DNA of 64,000 nucleotides from Bolinopsis microptera (Eukaryota > Ctenophora > Tentaculata > Lobata > Bolinopsidae): positions 2,296,001 through 2,360,000 of the forward strand of contig NC_087077.1 of the NCBI RefSeq assembly GCF_026151205.1. Reading direction: 5' to 3'. How positions within the stretch are numbered: the first letter of the stretch is position 1; the number at the start of each line of letters is the position of its first letter. Below the pieces are notes generated by a model that had not been told where the DNA came from, did no database searches, and was given only the letters and a program-made list of their open reading frames with translations. Both the position numbers and the translations under genes were made by a program. Of this stretch, positions 1 through 12,866 are shown in pieces.

Positions 1-1144
1 ATCATTTTATACCAGGTAACACCATTATATACCAGGTAACACCATTATATACCAAGTAACACCATTATATACCAGGTAACACCATTATATACCAGGTAAC
101 ACCATTATATACCAGGTAACACCATTATATACCAGGTAACACCATTATATACAAAGTAACACCATTATATACCAGGTAACACCATTATATACCAGGTAAC
201 ACCATTATATACAAAGTAACACCATTATATATCAGGTAACACCATTATATACCAGTTAACACCATTATATACCAGGTAACACCATTATATACCAGGTAAC
301 ACCATTATATACAAAGTAACACCATTATATACCAGGTAACACCATTATATACCAGGTAACACCATTATATACAAAGTAACACCATTATATACCAGGTAAC
401 ACCATTATATACAAAGTAACACCATTATATACCAAGTAACACCATTATATACCAAGTAACACCGCCATATACCAAGTAACACCACCATATACCAAGTAAC
501 ACCATTACATACCAAGTAACATCATTTTATACCAGGTAACACCATTATATACCAGGTAACACCATTATATACCAAGTAACACCATTATATACCAGGTAAC
601 ACCATTATATACCAGGTAACACCATTATATACCAGGTAACACCATTATATACCAGGTAACACCATTATATACAAAGTAACACCATTATATACCAGGTAAC
701 ACCATTATATACCAGGTAACACCATTATATACAAAGTAACACCATTATATACCAGGTAACACCATTATATACCAGGTAACACCATTATATACAAAGTAAC
801 ACCATTATATACCAGGTAACACCATTATATACAAAGTAACACCATTACATACCAAGTAACACCATTATATACCAAGTAACACCGCCATATACCAAGTAAC
901 ACCACCATATACCAAGTAACACCATTACATACCAAGTAACATCATTTTATACCAGGTAACACCATTATATACCAGGTAACACCATAATATACCAAGTAAC
1001 ACCATTATATACCAGGTAACACCATTATATACCAGGTAACACCATTATATACAAAGTAACACCATTATATACCAGGTAACACCATTATATACCAGGTAAC
1101 ACCATTATATACAAAGTAACACCATTATATACCAGGTAACACCA
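1..1144. repeat. 20-bp minisatellite with higher-order structure
   Basis: About 57 tandem copies of a 20-bp unit, consensus ACCATTATATACCAGGTAAC, with common variants ACAAAG and ACCAAG in the second half. A marker unit starting ATCATTTTAT recurs at 1, 521 and 941, followed by the same order of variants. The array therefore grew by duplicating blocks of 26 and 21 units, not only single units. It ends at about 1144 in unique sequence and probably continues left of the window. No coding potential is seen. Confidence 0.97.
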
Positions 1145-4100
1145 TTTAATTGTAAGTCATGGTTTGGTTTTTGGGAATACCGTGAATTTTTATTAAAAAC
1201 AACAATAGACTGGATTTAAACTCACTTTCAGTCCGTTGAAATTTGTTCTCAAAAGTATTCCACTACGAATTTATTGTCCAGGATATGACTACTTTTTAAT
1301 TTCGGTAAATTTTAATTTCTATCATCGGACTAAATTATATGAATATCAACATTTTTACAGCTTAATGACTGCTTTTCTTGCTTACTGTATGAAAATTGAT
1401 GGTTTTGAATGCCTTCGAGCGTTCATTTTAATGTCAGTTCAAAATTATGTCCGTTCACGAAATGTCCGGTCAAATAACGTCCCATAAGGTTAAACAAACT
1501 GAAGCTCGTTCTAACAAGCAATCTACCATTACAAATACCATAAACTAGGAACATTTCGTGCGATTATCGTCTGTCTAGCCATGCAAAATTCCAATTATCT
1601 AACGGTACATTTTATCATGTCTTTGTTGACATTAGAGAAAAGAAGGATTAAAAAAACGATTCTGATGACAATCAAAAACATAAATCTAATATATATATTA
1701 TTGCTTCACAATAAAGCTTGTTTGTAGCGCAGAGACTTGTTTTATTTCACCACTTATATTTAATTGAAGACTTGATTCATTGCAGCGGTAGTGACCAGAA
1801 TTCTTTCTGCAGAAGGAGAGAATTTTTTTGTCGCATGTCGATGAAACAGATATGCCACCTGATGGAGGAGGGGAGGTGAGATTTGCAATCGGACCCATAT
1901 TTTTGTAAAATTTTGTATAATTTTGCATAGTCTAAATTCAATTTGACGGAAAGATTTCCCAGCTCGACTTGAGCCAGACTGAAAGTACCGATGAACAATC
2001 TGAAAAAAGAGACTGGAATATTATAGAAATTACAGCTCATTTGAAATCTGATTACTGAAAACCTGCACGGGGTAGTACGAATTAGCTACTGTTGAAATTA
2101 CTATTTATATTGTAACATTGTTACAATATAAGAATTGCAACCATCAGCACTAAGCTTGACCTCCGGTAACCATCAGCACTAAGCTCGACCTCCGGTAACC
2201 ATCAGCACTAAGCTCGACCTCCGGTTAAATCCCAACTATACAACAACCGACAGTTTCTGCTCTGACAATATAAGACTTGTAGGTGGTGATGTCAGTGACA
2301 CTGATCAGTACATCTAACACTATCAATATCCTGTGTCTAGTGTTGTATTGGCGAATTGCTCAAATAAGGGCCATCCAAATTAGGGCCGATAAGTTATAAG
2401 GAAGGTTTAAGGATTTATAGAAAAGCAAGAGCAACCTCATGTTGGTCACACTAAGATACACAAATATTCGCAGACGAGACCAGCCATTAACAAATCATCG
2501 TCCAGTATATCCCAGTCAAATTCCAGGATTACTGTGATGTATCAAAACGAATATGGTTCACCTCTCCACCAGTACCCAGATCCATTGTCGAAAGTAAAAG
2601 CTCGAACTTTTACTCTGGCATATGGCGGTTTTCATCGTGCTTAAATTTAGAAAGCAAGGCAAAACATCACATGCTACACAAATATTTTGACTATTACGAA
2701 AACAAACGATACTAGTACTGGAATGTTCAGTTTTACGTCTAAAGTTTTGACGCGTGAAGCCCTACGATCTTATTTGGCAAAAAATCCAGCAAAGAAAATT
2801 CGGAGATACCGAAATATCGTCGAGCAGAAATTTATCAAACAATTACAAAGCTATCAAACAAGATATCGAACGAAAATTCTGCAAAACATCCGGAATTAAC
2901 TGACAGATTAACATTTTACCGAGCATACACTTTGTCTGTAACGGACAAACAAGAGCACTTTTTGTCATAACAATTCAAGAATACAATTATTTACATGCTC
3001 ACGGTGATCAATTTGTGGTTCACATAGCTTACAGTCAACTCCTTTATTATTAACTGTCATGGTCTCGACATCATAACAATACAAGAATGGAAAGAATACA
3101 TTCTTCTCGAACTGTGACCAATCTCGTCTTGAACCGTCAGAAATTTCAGTTATAATATTGTACGATTTGGTTGATTCCAGGGTTATTGCGATAACTTATT
3201 GATGATTGGTTACAGTCGATAAATGAGCTTTAAGAGCTTCATTAATTTAATTGACATTTAATTAGAGAATAGATAATTGTCTTAATGGCTAATAGTAATA
3301 CTAGAGATATGAAATAAAATGAAATGAAACAAAGTATTTTTCTCGCCCAAATGGACTGTAGACTTCGAGAATACGGACTGGCGATGTCAGAGTGGTTCCA
3401 CTGACTGTAAGTAACCAATTTCTCAATTTAGATTTATAAGATACCGTCCATGCAATATCTAAAATTGTGCTTAAAAAGGGATTACAGGATATCATTATAA
3501 ATGTGAACTTTTAGAATATAATTCGTAACATAATACTGAAGGGAAAGGAAGCAGTTCTAACGAGCTCTTCTCAAACACAAGGATATATCTTGTGAACTTG
3601 GCTAGTATATAATATGAAACATTTGATATGGAGTTGTAGAGGGAGTTATGTGCCTCGCCGGGCTAAAGTAGTGGATGACCTTGCTGTACGGCAAGTTAAA
3701 CAAGGATCTGAAACTAATAGGTTCCGTACAGACTCAACTCTGCACCCGTGTCAATATGTTCATTATATGCAAGCCTCTTGATTTATAACACAGATATGCA
3801 CTTGTCCAATATTGAACTTGTCCAATATTGAACAGACGTCAGACAGCCTAGAACAATATATAATAATATATAATAACCTTATCATTATTCTTCCCAGACA
3901 GCTTTATATTTCTAAAATAAAACAATTCTTCTCAAATTGGAACTCGCAAATAACTTATGATATGGAGATTAGAGAAATATTTGCACGTGAGAGCAAAACA
4001 CATTTCAATAGTAAAAGTAAGTGTCACCTAGTCTAGGGAGTAGCTAAGGATCCATTGGATCTATGCGATCTCCTCGGTCGACTCAGCTGAATGATAGGAA

Positions 4101-5066
4101 ACTTAATTGAGGGTTAAATGAGGAGGGGTACCTGGTAAAAGTTCAAGAAACTTCCTAGGATACTCCTTCAGTGCATACTGTAAAAATAGTACTATAGTAG
4201 TAGTACTATTAACAAAGTAAAGCAAAGTAATGAAATCAGAGCCTTGGTTTGAGGATGTAGCCTCTATACGTGAATTATTCTGTCGCTTCTTAATATAAAT
4301 TTCAAAATGAAACAAAAATTTAAGGAATCTGCAGTTTGGTATGGTAGATACGCCTGCTCAATTATAGTTACACTTGATCAGCTGAGTATCTACGGAACGA
4401 AAATAAAGATGACTAAAATTCATCCTCCAAGCTAAAATTTTGTTAGGACCCCTGCAGGTTGCAACAGACTTAATGTCATAACAAATATTTTACAACCATA
4501 AACATAATATAATACAATTTTTTCAGTTGCCACTTTGCCAGAGCTCAGTTATATAATTAATGTAACTGCCAACTTTAACAATCTGTCTATTGATAAATAA
4601 TAAGATGTCGTCATGGTTCGACGTAAAGGCAAATTTTCTAAATACCTTTAACACCCACGTGCAATACGAGACCCCTAATATGCACGTGCAATGCGCGCAT
4701 ATTAGGGGTTTCTTTAAAGTACGTGAATAAAAAAAGCCACGGAAAATATGTGTTTTAATCACTATTTTAGGGCGGCGATGAGTATGCTATAGTTTGTAAC
4801 ATAGTGAAGACAGTTGCATATCTATATACTGAAATCTGTTGATGGGTGTTGAATGTAAATTGTAGATTCCGGTGCTTTTCACCCTATATTTACCGAGATA
4901 TCCCCTTCAGCCTTCTTTTGTCGGGTTTCGAAAACAAAACTTTTTGCTCGTATGGCTGCAATAAACCAAATTCAGTCAAAAGACCCGATATCGAGAAGCA
5001 AAACTCTCACAGTCTATTCCTGTTTCCTATTAATAACTTAATAACTTAACCCTACAATTTCTTCAG
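1145..5066. other. Non-coding stretch upstream of the first recognised ClC exon
   Basis: I recognise no gene here. Short open frames at 1236-1487, 2687-2899 and 3812-4036 lack family motifs and exon signals. It may be intron or 5' flank of the ClC-7-like gene, but no exon encoding the channel membrane helices could be found. A 60-base stretch near 2535-2595 (with GAATATGGTTCACC) resembles one near 8450-8510, so part is dispersed repeat. AACGTCC and TTATGTCCGTTCA near 1435-1490 resemble the ends of the CCTTATCGGACC repeat family seen at 21.8, 28.7 and 55.0 kb. Confidence 0.6.
2139..2225. repeat. 29-bp direct repeat, three copies
   Basis: Three head-to-tail 29-bp copies containing CATCAGCACTAAGC and GACCTCCGGT. 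The first differs from the other two by one base (CTTGACC against CTCGACC). A simple minisatellite seed; no function is inferred. Confidence 0.9.
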
Positions 5067-8000
5067 CTGGTAACATAAAGAGTACGCCCGTCAAGTGTTT
5101 CAAAGCGATAGAGTCTGTTGAAGCTGTGGTCAAAATGTTGAAACGAACTTCTCACAACGGCTTCCCTGTCGTAACACAGGTTAACATGAAGCTAAATTAT
5201 AATAAAATATAATATCATCTAATTACAATAGAATATCTTGAAATCTACACACTTTAGTCACGTTACAACTTGCAAGTTAGCCACTTTCAGAATTTAGACA
5301 CGGTGGTATGTTCAAATGATTATTCCATTGTTTGGGTTGGCAATTTGAAATGTAGTCTGGCTAATGACTATGTATGTCTGGCTAATGACTATGTATGTCT
5401 GGCTAATGACTATGTATGTCTGGCTAATGACTATGTATGTCTGGCTAATGACTATGTATGTCTGGCTAATGACTATGTGTGTCTGGCTAATGACTATTTA
5501 TGTCTGGCTAATGACTATGTATGTCTGGCTAATGACTATGTATGTCTGGCTAATGACTATGTATGTCTGGCTAATGACTATGTATGTCTGGCTAATGACT
5601 ATGTATGTCTGGCTAATGACTATGTATGTCTGGCTAATGACTATGTATGTCTGGCTAATGACTATGCATGTCTGACTAATGACTATGTATGTCTGGCTAA
5701 TGACTATGTGGTTTAGTAACGGCTTCACAGTTTCTTAGGGTCACCAATTCATTTGTATGCGGTGTATGTTCAATGAAACTTTGAAACTCGACTTTCATCC
5801 AAAACCGCTGAAAATCAGCCGCTTAAAAATAGTGATATTGGAACCGCGGGGGTAACCGTGCAGGGATATTTGAACTATGCTAGTGTGTTGTACATTTATT
5901 TATAAACGGTATCCAGAGTAATCTGAGCGAGATTGGAGATACTGAAATATAATCATCAAATCACGTGGTATATCTTTGTTAGTAGTGATGCTGTGAACGA
6001 GCACTTGGGTGAAGTATGGTTCCTAGCATTCGATCATATTAAAGAAATAGCTATCTAGAAAGCTAATAACATGATTACTATATTATATATATATAGATTA
6101 CTAAATCTTATCGTGCTACCATTAAGAGTTGGTGGTTGATATTTCTAATTATAATGATAGAGCCAGAGGGCCAGGGCCTTACGGTATTTCTACTCGAAAC
6201 GCTAAGAAGTCTAAGCATACTTTGATAAACGTATTATCTATGACTATCGTAGCAACGGTTAAACGTGGTCTGGTAATGATTGGATTGATTTATATTTGTA
6301 TTTTGATTGGCTGACCTTACCGAGGGCTGAACTGATAATCGAACCTGGTGGTGAACAGTGACCACCAAGATCACCACAACTTCACTGGTAGGTGTTAATG
6401 ATATTGTCATCTAACCGCCACCTCACTACAGGTGCCGGTTGATCCTGATGCAAAGCACTTTGGGCAGTTTATGGGTCTTATCACGAGGGAACAACTTATA
6501 CTGCTACTCATCAAAAAGGTATGTGATATCTACTGAGTAAACGAAGGTTTGGAAAATATTGAAATTTGTGAAAGGGGTAATTTTGAACTTTGGTGTACTT
6601 ACCACAATTCATAGACTATACCGAAGGAAGTCCCTTCATATTTTGAAATTCTAAGACACTATAGGTACTTGATTTGTGATTTGCAAGTATGTGCAATACA
6701 AAACTTAACGAGAATTCGAAAAGACATCAGAAAACACTGCAGTACTTAATAACACTGAAACCGAGATTTACTCCCCGAATGAGCTGACGTGACACACGAT
6801 AAATAGTCACATTTAAAAACCAAACAAAAGTCGCAACCCATGGCACATAACACGCCACATGACGGACATTGTCAAGGAACATGCACTCAACTCTGTAACA
6901 TAACTGTAACATCCCAGCCCGCGCTAGCCCAGTGATAGGTCACGACATGGTGTTTCAACACTTGCAAATTGACTGCAATATAATTTAACGTCCTCGTTGG
7001 TAAAAGTCGTCTATTCAGTTAAGTAACTGTTTGAAAGACTGCTGAAAGTTTAACTTACAGAGTCGGTTCAGATCAGTAATCAGAATCTTTGTCCCTATTA
7101 TACACTTCTGCTAGTCTAGTGTTTAATGTTGCGAATTAGTGATAATTTTACCACAAAAAGACTATATCAAAATGTATAACTATATATAATTTTGTAAATC
7201 GGAAAATCATGGAAGAATGATGGGCCAAGCAAGGACTAAGAGGGGAATTTCGGCCAAAAAGTGCCTCGGATATTGACAACCAAAACCACCAGCTGGCACA
7301 TGCCTACTCCCATGTGTATATAACATGATGCTTCGATAGTAATTTCAGGAAAAGGCAAACTTAGAGCACAGTTGTCGGGCGGCGACGTACAACAGTTTCT
7401 GACAGACCAGCGATATGGCTGTATCCAGAAAATTCGAAACTATCGTTCAATGTCTATAGGCTATAGACATAGCCAGGTAAGAATTGTCCACTGACATGAG
7501 CCGGTTTATTCCGCAGATTTGTTTTAAAGACCCGAGGGCCACCCTTGCAGCTATAGTAGTCAAAATTCAAATCAACCAATCAGCTTATGTAGTCAATTCA
7601 ACAATCTCCAAAGCCATGAGAGCAGGATTTACCTAAGCTGAGTTTGGCGACTTGCACGTGTGTGCTCTGTAAAGCTATTGTTACTTAGAGCCTAACTAAA
7701 AGGTTCATATTCAGATACTTGTGTAACTAGTCGGTATGACTACTTATTACAACAGTGGATTCACTGTTGATCATCCTGATCCTAAAGGTGACTTGGTACA
7801 GCTAAGAGGTCGTTTACAAATTACCTAATCACTGAGGGGGGTTCTAAATGATTATGCTAGTGTAATTTAAACACAATCACAGTTTTGTCGCAGGACTGTT
7901 GTCGACAAACTGTTGTACGCCCGTAAAACAGATTACGGAGGGGGAGGTTGCGTTAAAAATTGGCCAAAAAGTGATTACGTAATACTAATATGTGAACGAC

Positions 8001-9944
8001 CCCCAACAACGCGTTGGAAGCAAAATAGATGTCAAAATTGACCGTGTCTATTTTCAAATTATGGTTTTAAAATCATCTATTTATGCTTTTATGACATCAT
8101 GCTAGCTGTCGATACGGATGAAGCGTTCCCTTCGTCGATGTTTAAAAAGATCGATTAGGACAATTATCAATAAACGAGTAATAGCTTCGTTTGAGATCCA
8201 ATTGCTTGGAGACCGAGATGTTTACTGAAGTTTACAATTTACTTGTAATTAGAATAATGATAATATTCTTGACTGATCCGGTCAAGGCTTTCCCTAATAG
8301 TTTACACTTGTTGACAAGTACGGATAGGCGATCTAAAATTGTTTTATACCAATTTCGATCCCGTTCATCAGCTAATCTGCAATCTGTCACGCGCGCAAAG
8401 GAGATTAACCAATCAGCTTTCAGCGTCGACCAATCAAAACCAAGAATCACTGTCACGTGTAAAAAACAGATATGGTTCACCTTATCGTCTTAATCCAGAT
8501 CTATTGATTTCTTAAGGTTATTGTGTGCGGATCATGTTAATGTTGCTCTCGACCATTGATTACACCAAACATCAGCCTCCTTTAATTCATTGTTTAAAAA
8601 AAGAAAATAAATGTGTGAAAGACTGTTTTAGAGTTTAAGTTCTGCATCCAGAAAGTCGTTAATTTCCTCGCAATCGCCCCTAAGAAATTCCTTAAGCCGT
8701 AAAAAAAGGTCAGATCTTATAAAAAATTTCCTACAAAATCCAAAGTTAGTTTCCTCGCAGATTATCTGCCGATCTGCTGTCTTTCTGCATGTGGGGTTCT
8801 GGGTTTAAGTTAGGCTCAACTACGCTGCTGCGGATTTATTTGAAAAACAATTCTCATAATTTATACTGAACTTGAACAATATCGTTTTACAATAAAATGC
8901 TTATTATGAAGTGAACAATTTTTTACGAAAATTTAATTACATCAATTATATAATTATGAAATTTAAATCACAGTACCAGTGCTCGAGGACGTAACTTCTT
9001 TAATCTTACCTGAAATTTGAAGTTAAGGAGGTAGTAAATCGCGTTCAGAAACTTACCACACGAATTGCAATGGAAGATACATTTATTGGTGTGGCTATAA
9101 TCACATACAATAAAAACATTTTTTCAGGCGTATTTTAATGAACGCACTATGGAACAGTGTGGAGACATTTCAGTCAATGACTTTAGAGATATGTATCCAA
9201 GATACCCTGAGATTGAGGTAAGTTTAAATGATAAGCTGAGTACTGAGGATAATTTTAAATTTAACGAATAATCAGTTGTCACAGTTTGGTACCATTTCAA
9301 TCTTGAATTTCTTTTAATTGGATCCAAATGGAAGCCCCGAACTAATTATACCTATAGTTATAATCTAAAACCTGGCAATTACCTGTACCACAGGATATTG
9401 ATATCCCCCAAGAACACATGAAGATGAAGATAGATCTCCGGCAATTTATAAACCTTTCACCGTATACCTGTAACGAGTCCGTCTCCTTCGCCAGACTCTT
9501 TAACCTCTTCAGGAGTATGGGACTCAGGTCAGATTTATTGTTCTCACTTAATTATGGTGACTTTTTAATAGTCTTCGGCAAGAATGTCCATATCTTCATT
9601 TATTTTAATCGGTCAAAAAATCTCATTTCCAACTGCACCTGCCCAAAAACTTTACAGCATCATAATGTATAATATCTTCATGCTGTTTGTGTCGCTTGAG
9701 TTTACCCAATGTATTTTACTCTTCTCAACAGCGATAATCACTTATCACTTCTCACAGGCATCTTGTAATAGTAAACGAGAATAACAAAGCGGTCGGCATG
9801 GTAACCCGTAAAGACCTAGCCAAGTTCCGGAAGTGGCGCAAACAGGGCAGTTCCGGAGTCCAACAACTCGGTTTAATCAGTGAAGACGGTAATCAGGAAG
9901 AAAGCAACGAATGTTGCAACACAGATGCAGATACATCGTCATGA
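5067..9944 (+). CDS. CLCN7-like: ClC-7-like chloride/proton antiporter, 3' part (five exons)
   Basis: Last five exons of a CLC-family gene, encoding the cytosolic CBS domains and C-terminus. Exons: 5067-5179, 6432-6518, 9128-9217, 9394-9527 and 9758-9944. All junctions are AG/GT and the phases join without a break (0, 0, 0, then 2). Readable motifs follow the ClC-7 order: STPVKCF and HNGFPVV (start of CBS1), MGLITREQLILLL, DFRDMYPRYPEI, INLSPYT (compare NPSPYT in ClC-7), LFNLFRSMGLR, HLVIVNENNKAVGMVTRKDL (CBS2), and a hydrophilic Ser/Glu-rich tail ending at TGA. ClC-7 exchanges chloride for protons on lysosomes with the partner Ostm1; that function is inferred from the family. Exons for the membrane helices are not visible and must lie left of the window or in diverged sequence. 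The intron at 5180-6431 carries a 21-bp minisatellite. ClC-6 is the alternative, but the short link between the CBS parts favours ClC-7. Confidence 0.9.
5355..5709. repeat. 21-bp minisatellite in a ClC intron
   Basis: About 17 copies of a 21-bp unit, GTCTGGCTAATGACTATGTAT with minor variants (GTGTGT, TTTATG, GCATGT). The period is a multiple of three, so three frames stay open; one reads as repeated VCLANDY. It lies inside the intron at 5180-6431 and that frame has no ATG start, so it is treated as non-coding. Confidence 0.95.
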
Positions 9945-9985
9945 CGTCATGATAACACATGACGTCATGAAGACACGTGACGTCA
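9942..9985. promoter_or_regulatory. Three CRE palindromes across the ClC stop codon
   Basis: TGACGTCA, the consensus CREB/ATF site, occurs at 9942-9949, 9960-9967 and 9978-9985, exactly 18 bp apart. A degraded fourth (GGCGTCATG) follows near 10000. The first overlaps the TGA stop. The spacing shows an 18-bp tandem duplication. Whether CREB-like factors bind here is unknown; the sites are exact. Confidence 0.6.
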
Positions 9986-10196
9986 TGAAGACACTATGAG
10001 GCGTCATGTGGCCTTTACGGCTTTGATTTTGTTGATGATCTGAATATTGATCTCTTTTTCAGTTTATGTTATACCCATTATCCAAACAGGGTTTTATTGA
10101 TAGAATTTTCGTTCAATTTTGTATGTGTGTTTCACAAATTTTTATTGAAAATTTGATATTTCATGTAATTTGTACGTGTACAATTTTAAGTAGTTT

Positions 10197-10202
10197 AATA
10201 AA
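10197..10202 (+). promoter_or_regulatory. Polyadenylation signal of the ClC gene
   Basis: AATAAA lies about 250 bp after the stop codon in AT-rich sequence and is followed by T-rich sequence. It is a plausible 3' end for the ClC-7-like transcript, just before the inverted-repeat element at 10301. Confidence 0.55.
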
Positions 10203-11329
10203 TACTGATTTATTTTGAGAAAGTAAATCTAAATTATAATCAACTTGAATGCCTTAAAGAATATCATTGCAATATATTGGGTTTTCCAAAATGTATAGTT
10301 ACTCTAGTAGCAGGGAGGGGTTGAGTGTGCACTTCGATGTACAGAGTTTTTTGATACTGAATCGGGTTAATTAGGTCATTTGTAACTCAAATCACCGAGG
10401 GGCACATTTTGTGTCGCTAGTCCCAACCCTGTGGGGGCCACGCCCATATTTCACATTAGGCGCATATATGGGAAATATGTATTTCAGGTTCTGAGGGTCT
10501 TAGAGACTCAAACTTTGGCTTAAAATGACCGCAATGCACATATTTATATTGACACTATGAAGGGTATAAAGTCCCAAAATGCTTACTTTTGGAAAAAATC
10601 CAGAAAAACCGATTTTCACTGGGGCGAGAGTGAAAAAAATCTACTCTAGAAGCTTATTGACATCGAGTATGCAGTTTGGTGTCTACAACTTTTCTAGAAA
10701 CCAGGTCTTTTGTAAGGTCATTCTGGATCAGAATTGATAAGGTACACAATTTCTATCAGTAATCCCAACCCTACTAGGGGGAAATTTCTAAACTACCCTC
10801 AGGCGCAAATATATGACTTTTGTATCTCGGCTTCTGAACGTTGTGGGGGCCTCTCTTTTATCTCAAACTAACTGCAAATGCCACATTTATGTACAAGCTA
10901 TAAAGCAACATAGGGTTTATAGTGCTTAGTTTTGGAGATATTCATTAAAAACTGTTTTAACTTTCGTGCATCCTAAATTAGTAACACATGTACTTAATTT
11001 TGGTATCCCGGGCTAAAAAAGTCTTACAGACACTTCACTTGCAGCACAGCAAAATGTTCAGCATGAACACATTCAGATAATATTTATGGAGCAACACAAT
11101 TCAGTTTCAGAAGCTCCTTCCAGCTATCTTATCTTATCCACAAATGTATACATCTAACCATCTCTCTGGTTACTTCAAACCACTTCAATCCCCAAATTTA
11201 TACATGAACATCTAACTATCTCGTTATATCTACCACAAGTTTGGCTCTCTCCAGTACTGTTTGGCTGTTATGGCTAATCACCTCCAATCCAACCTCATGA
11301 TGTCAAATCTACTTCTAGTTTCCTTCAAT

Positions 11330-11774
11330 CAGTAAACGACCGGGGGTAGGATTTGGCCGGGGCCGGGGCCGGGAATGTCCAAATTTTGCCGGGGCCGGGA
11401 ATTGGCCGTTCTGGAATTTGGCCGGGGCCGGGGCCGGGGCCGGGGCCGGGGCCGGGGCCGGGGCCGTGAATTTAATAAATCCACGGCCAAGTTAGAACTT
11501 TTCAGGACTTAGGATCTGAACTTATTTTTACATGACAATATAAAACTATCAGAGGTTACAAAAACAAAGGACTGCTCTTGAAAGTTGGCACTCTGGACAT
11601 CATCCTTTCAAAATTGAAAATCCATTTTAAGATTTATATGAAAGTTTTAGGCCGATTTCGATCAAAAATTCCCGGCCAAATTCCCGGAAAAAATTGAAAA
11701 TCGGCCGGGGCCGGGAAGAAATAGCTCCCCCGGTGCCGGGATTTCACGGCGCCGGGAATCCCGGTCGATTACTG
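11330..11774. mobile_element. hAT-like GC-rich miniature element nested in the left arm
   Basis: A 445-bp insertion with terminal inverted repeats CAGTAAACGACCGG and CCGGTCGATTACTG. It is flanked by a perfect 8-bp target duplication, CCTTCAAT (11322-11329 and 11775-11782). Eight-bp duplications and CAG-type ends fit the hAT superfamily. The interior contains a GGGGCC tandem run (11424-11465). The other arm of the host element has the unoccupied site ATTGAAGG at 12658-12665. Confidence 0.9.
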
Positions 11775-12756
11775 CCTTCAATTCTGCTACCTCCATGCCA
11801 TGCCTATTCTACCCAGCTACCACCAGCACGTTATAATTCTAGCTCTTTCTAGCCACCTCTGAAATCTGAATGCTACCTCCTGCTCTATACAGGTACCACC
11901 AGTGGGCAGAAACCACCAACTCCAGCTCTTTTCACCTACTTCGGCTACATCTATTTAGCTACTACTGCAAGGCCCCCTGGCCCCCAACCTCTGCTCTTTC
12001 TAGCAAACTTAACTGAAGCTACCTCTTGCCTTTTATAAAACCACCAGCAACAATTTATTCTGGCTCTTTCCGGCTGCCTCAGCTGCATTCAACAATTTCC
12101 AGTTCATTGAGGAAGAGGAAACCTGCTATTTCTAGCAAGTGCAACCTCTGAATGCTACTTCCTGCTCTATCTAGCTTCCACCAACACCCAATAATTGTTG
12201 TTCAGTAACCACTAGCACCTGCAAACTCTAGCCCTATCCAGCAAACTCTCACTACATTATGCTATATCCAGATAGCACAAGCACACTAAAGTTCTAGCTG
12301 GAGCCTGGAGGTAGCCTGAATTAGGTAAAACAGATAGACTTTGAGAGTGCTCATTAAACTAAATAAGTATGGATGTAGCCCGAAGTAACTAGAAGAAGCT
12401 AAAATTTGTGGGTACCGTTTGCTAGTGTTAGCTGGATAGAGCAGAAAGTAGTCTGAGGTTGCTGGATAGTGCTAGAATTTGCAGGTGCTGGCGATAGCTG
12501 AACAGAGTAGGAGTAAGTCTGAGGTTGCTGGATAGGTTGCTAGAATTTGCAGTGCTAGTTGTAGCATAACAACAATTATTGGGTGTTGGTGGAAGCTAGA
12601 TAGAGCAGGAAGTAGCATTCAGAGATTGCTAGAAAGAGCTAGAATGGAGGTAGCAGAATTGAAGGAAACTAGAAGTAGATTCTACTACATGAGGTTGGAT
12701 TGGAGGTGATTAGCCATAATAGCCAGACAGTACTGGAGAGAGCCCAACTTGTGGTA

Positions 12757-12866
12757 AGACCGGGATCCCGGCTTAATCCCGGTCCCTAATCCCGGTCCCG
12801 GTCTTAATCCCGGTCCCGGCACTTTTTCCCAGTCCCGGCCAAAAAAGCAGTCTCGGTCGATCCTTG
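12757..12866. mobile_element. CCGGGA-rich miniature element nested in the right arm
   Basis: A short insertion reading AGACCGGGATCCCGG at the left and ending CTCGGTCGATCCTTG. It interrupts sequence that is continuous in the left arm. The ends match those of the element at 49745-50036 (CAAGGATCGACCGGGACTG and GGATCCCGGTCGAACCTTG), so both belong to one hAT-like family. The left tip here looks eroded and no clear target duplication is seen. Confidence 0.7.

Noticed and set aside
1-1144. CRISPR array
   Set aside because: Units are contiguous 20-bp repeats without unique spacers, in animal DNA.
5270-5716. 148-residue frame of repeated VCLANDY as a repeat protein
   Set aside because: It starts without ATG, lies in a ClC intron, and three frames are open because the 21-bp unit is a multiple of three.
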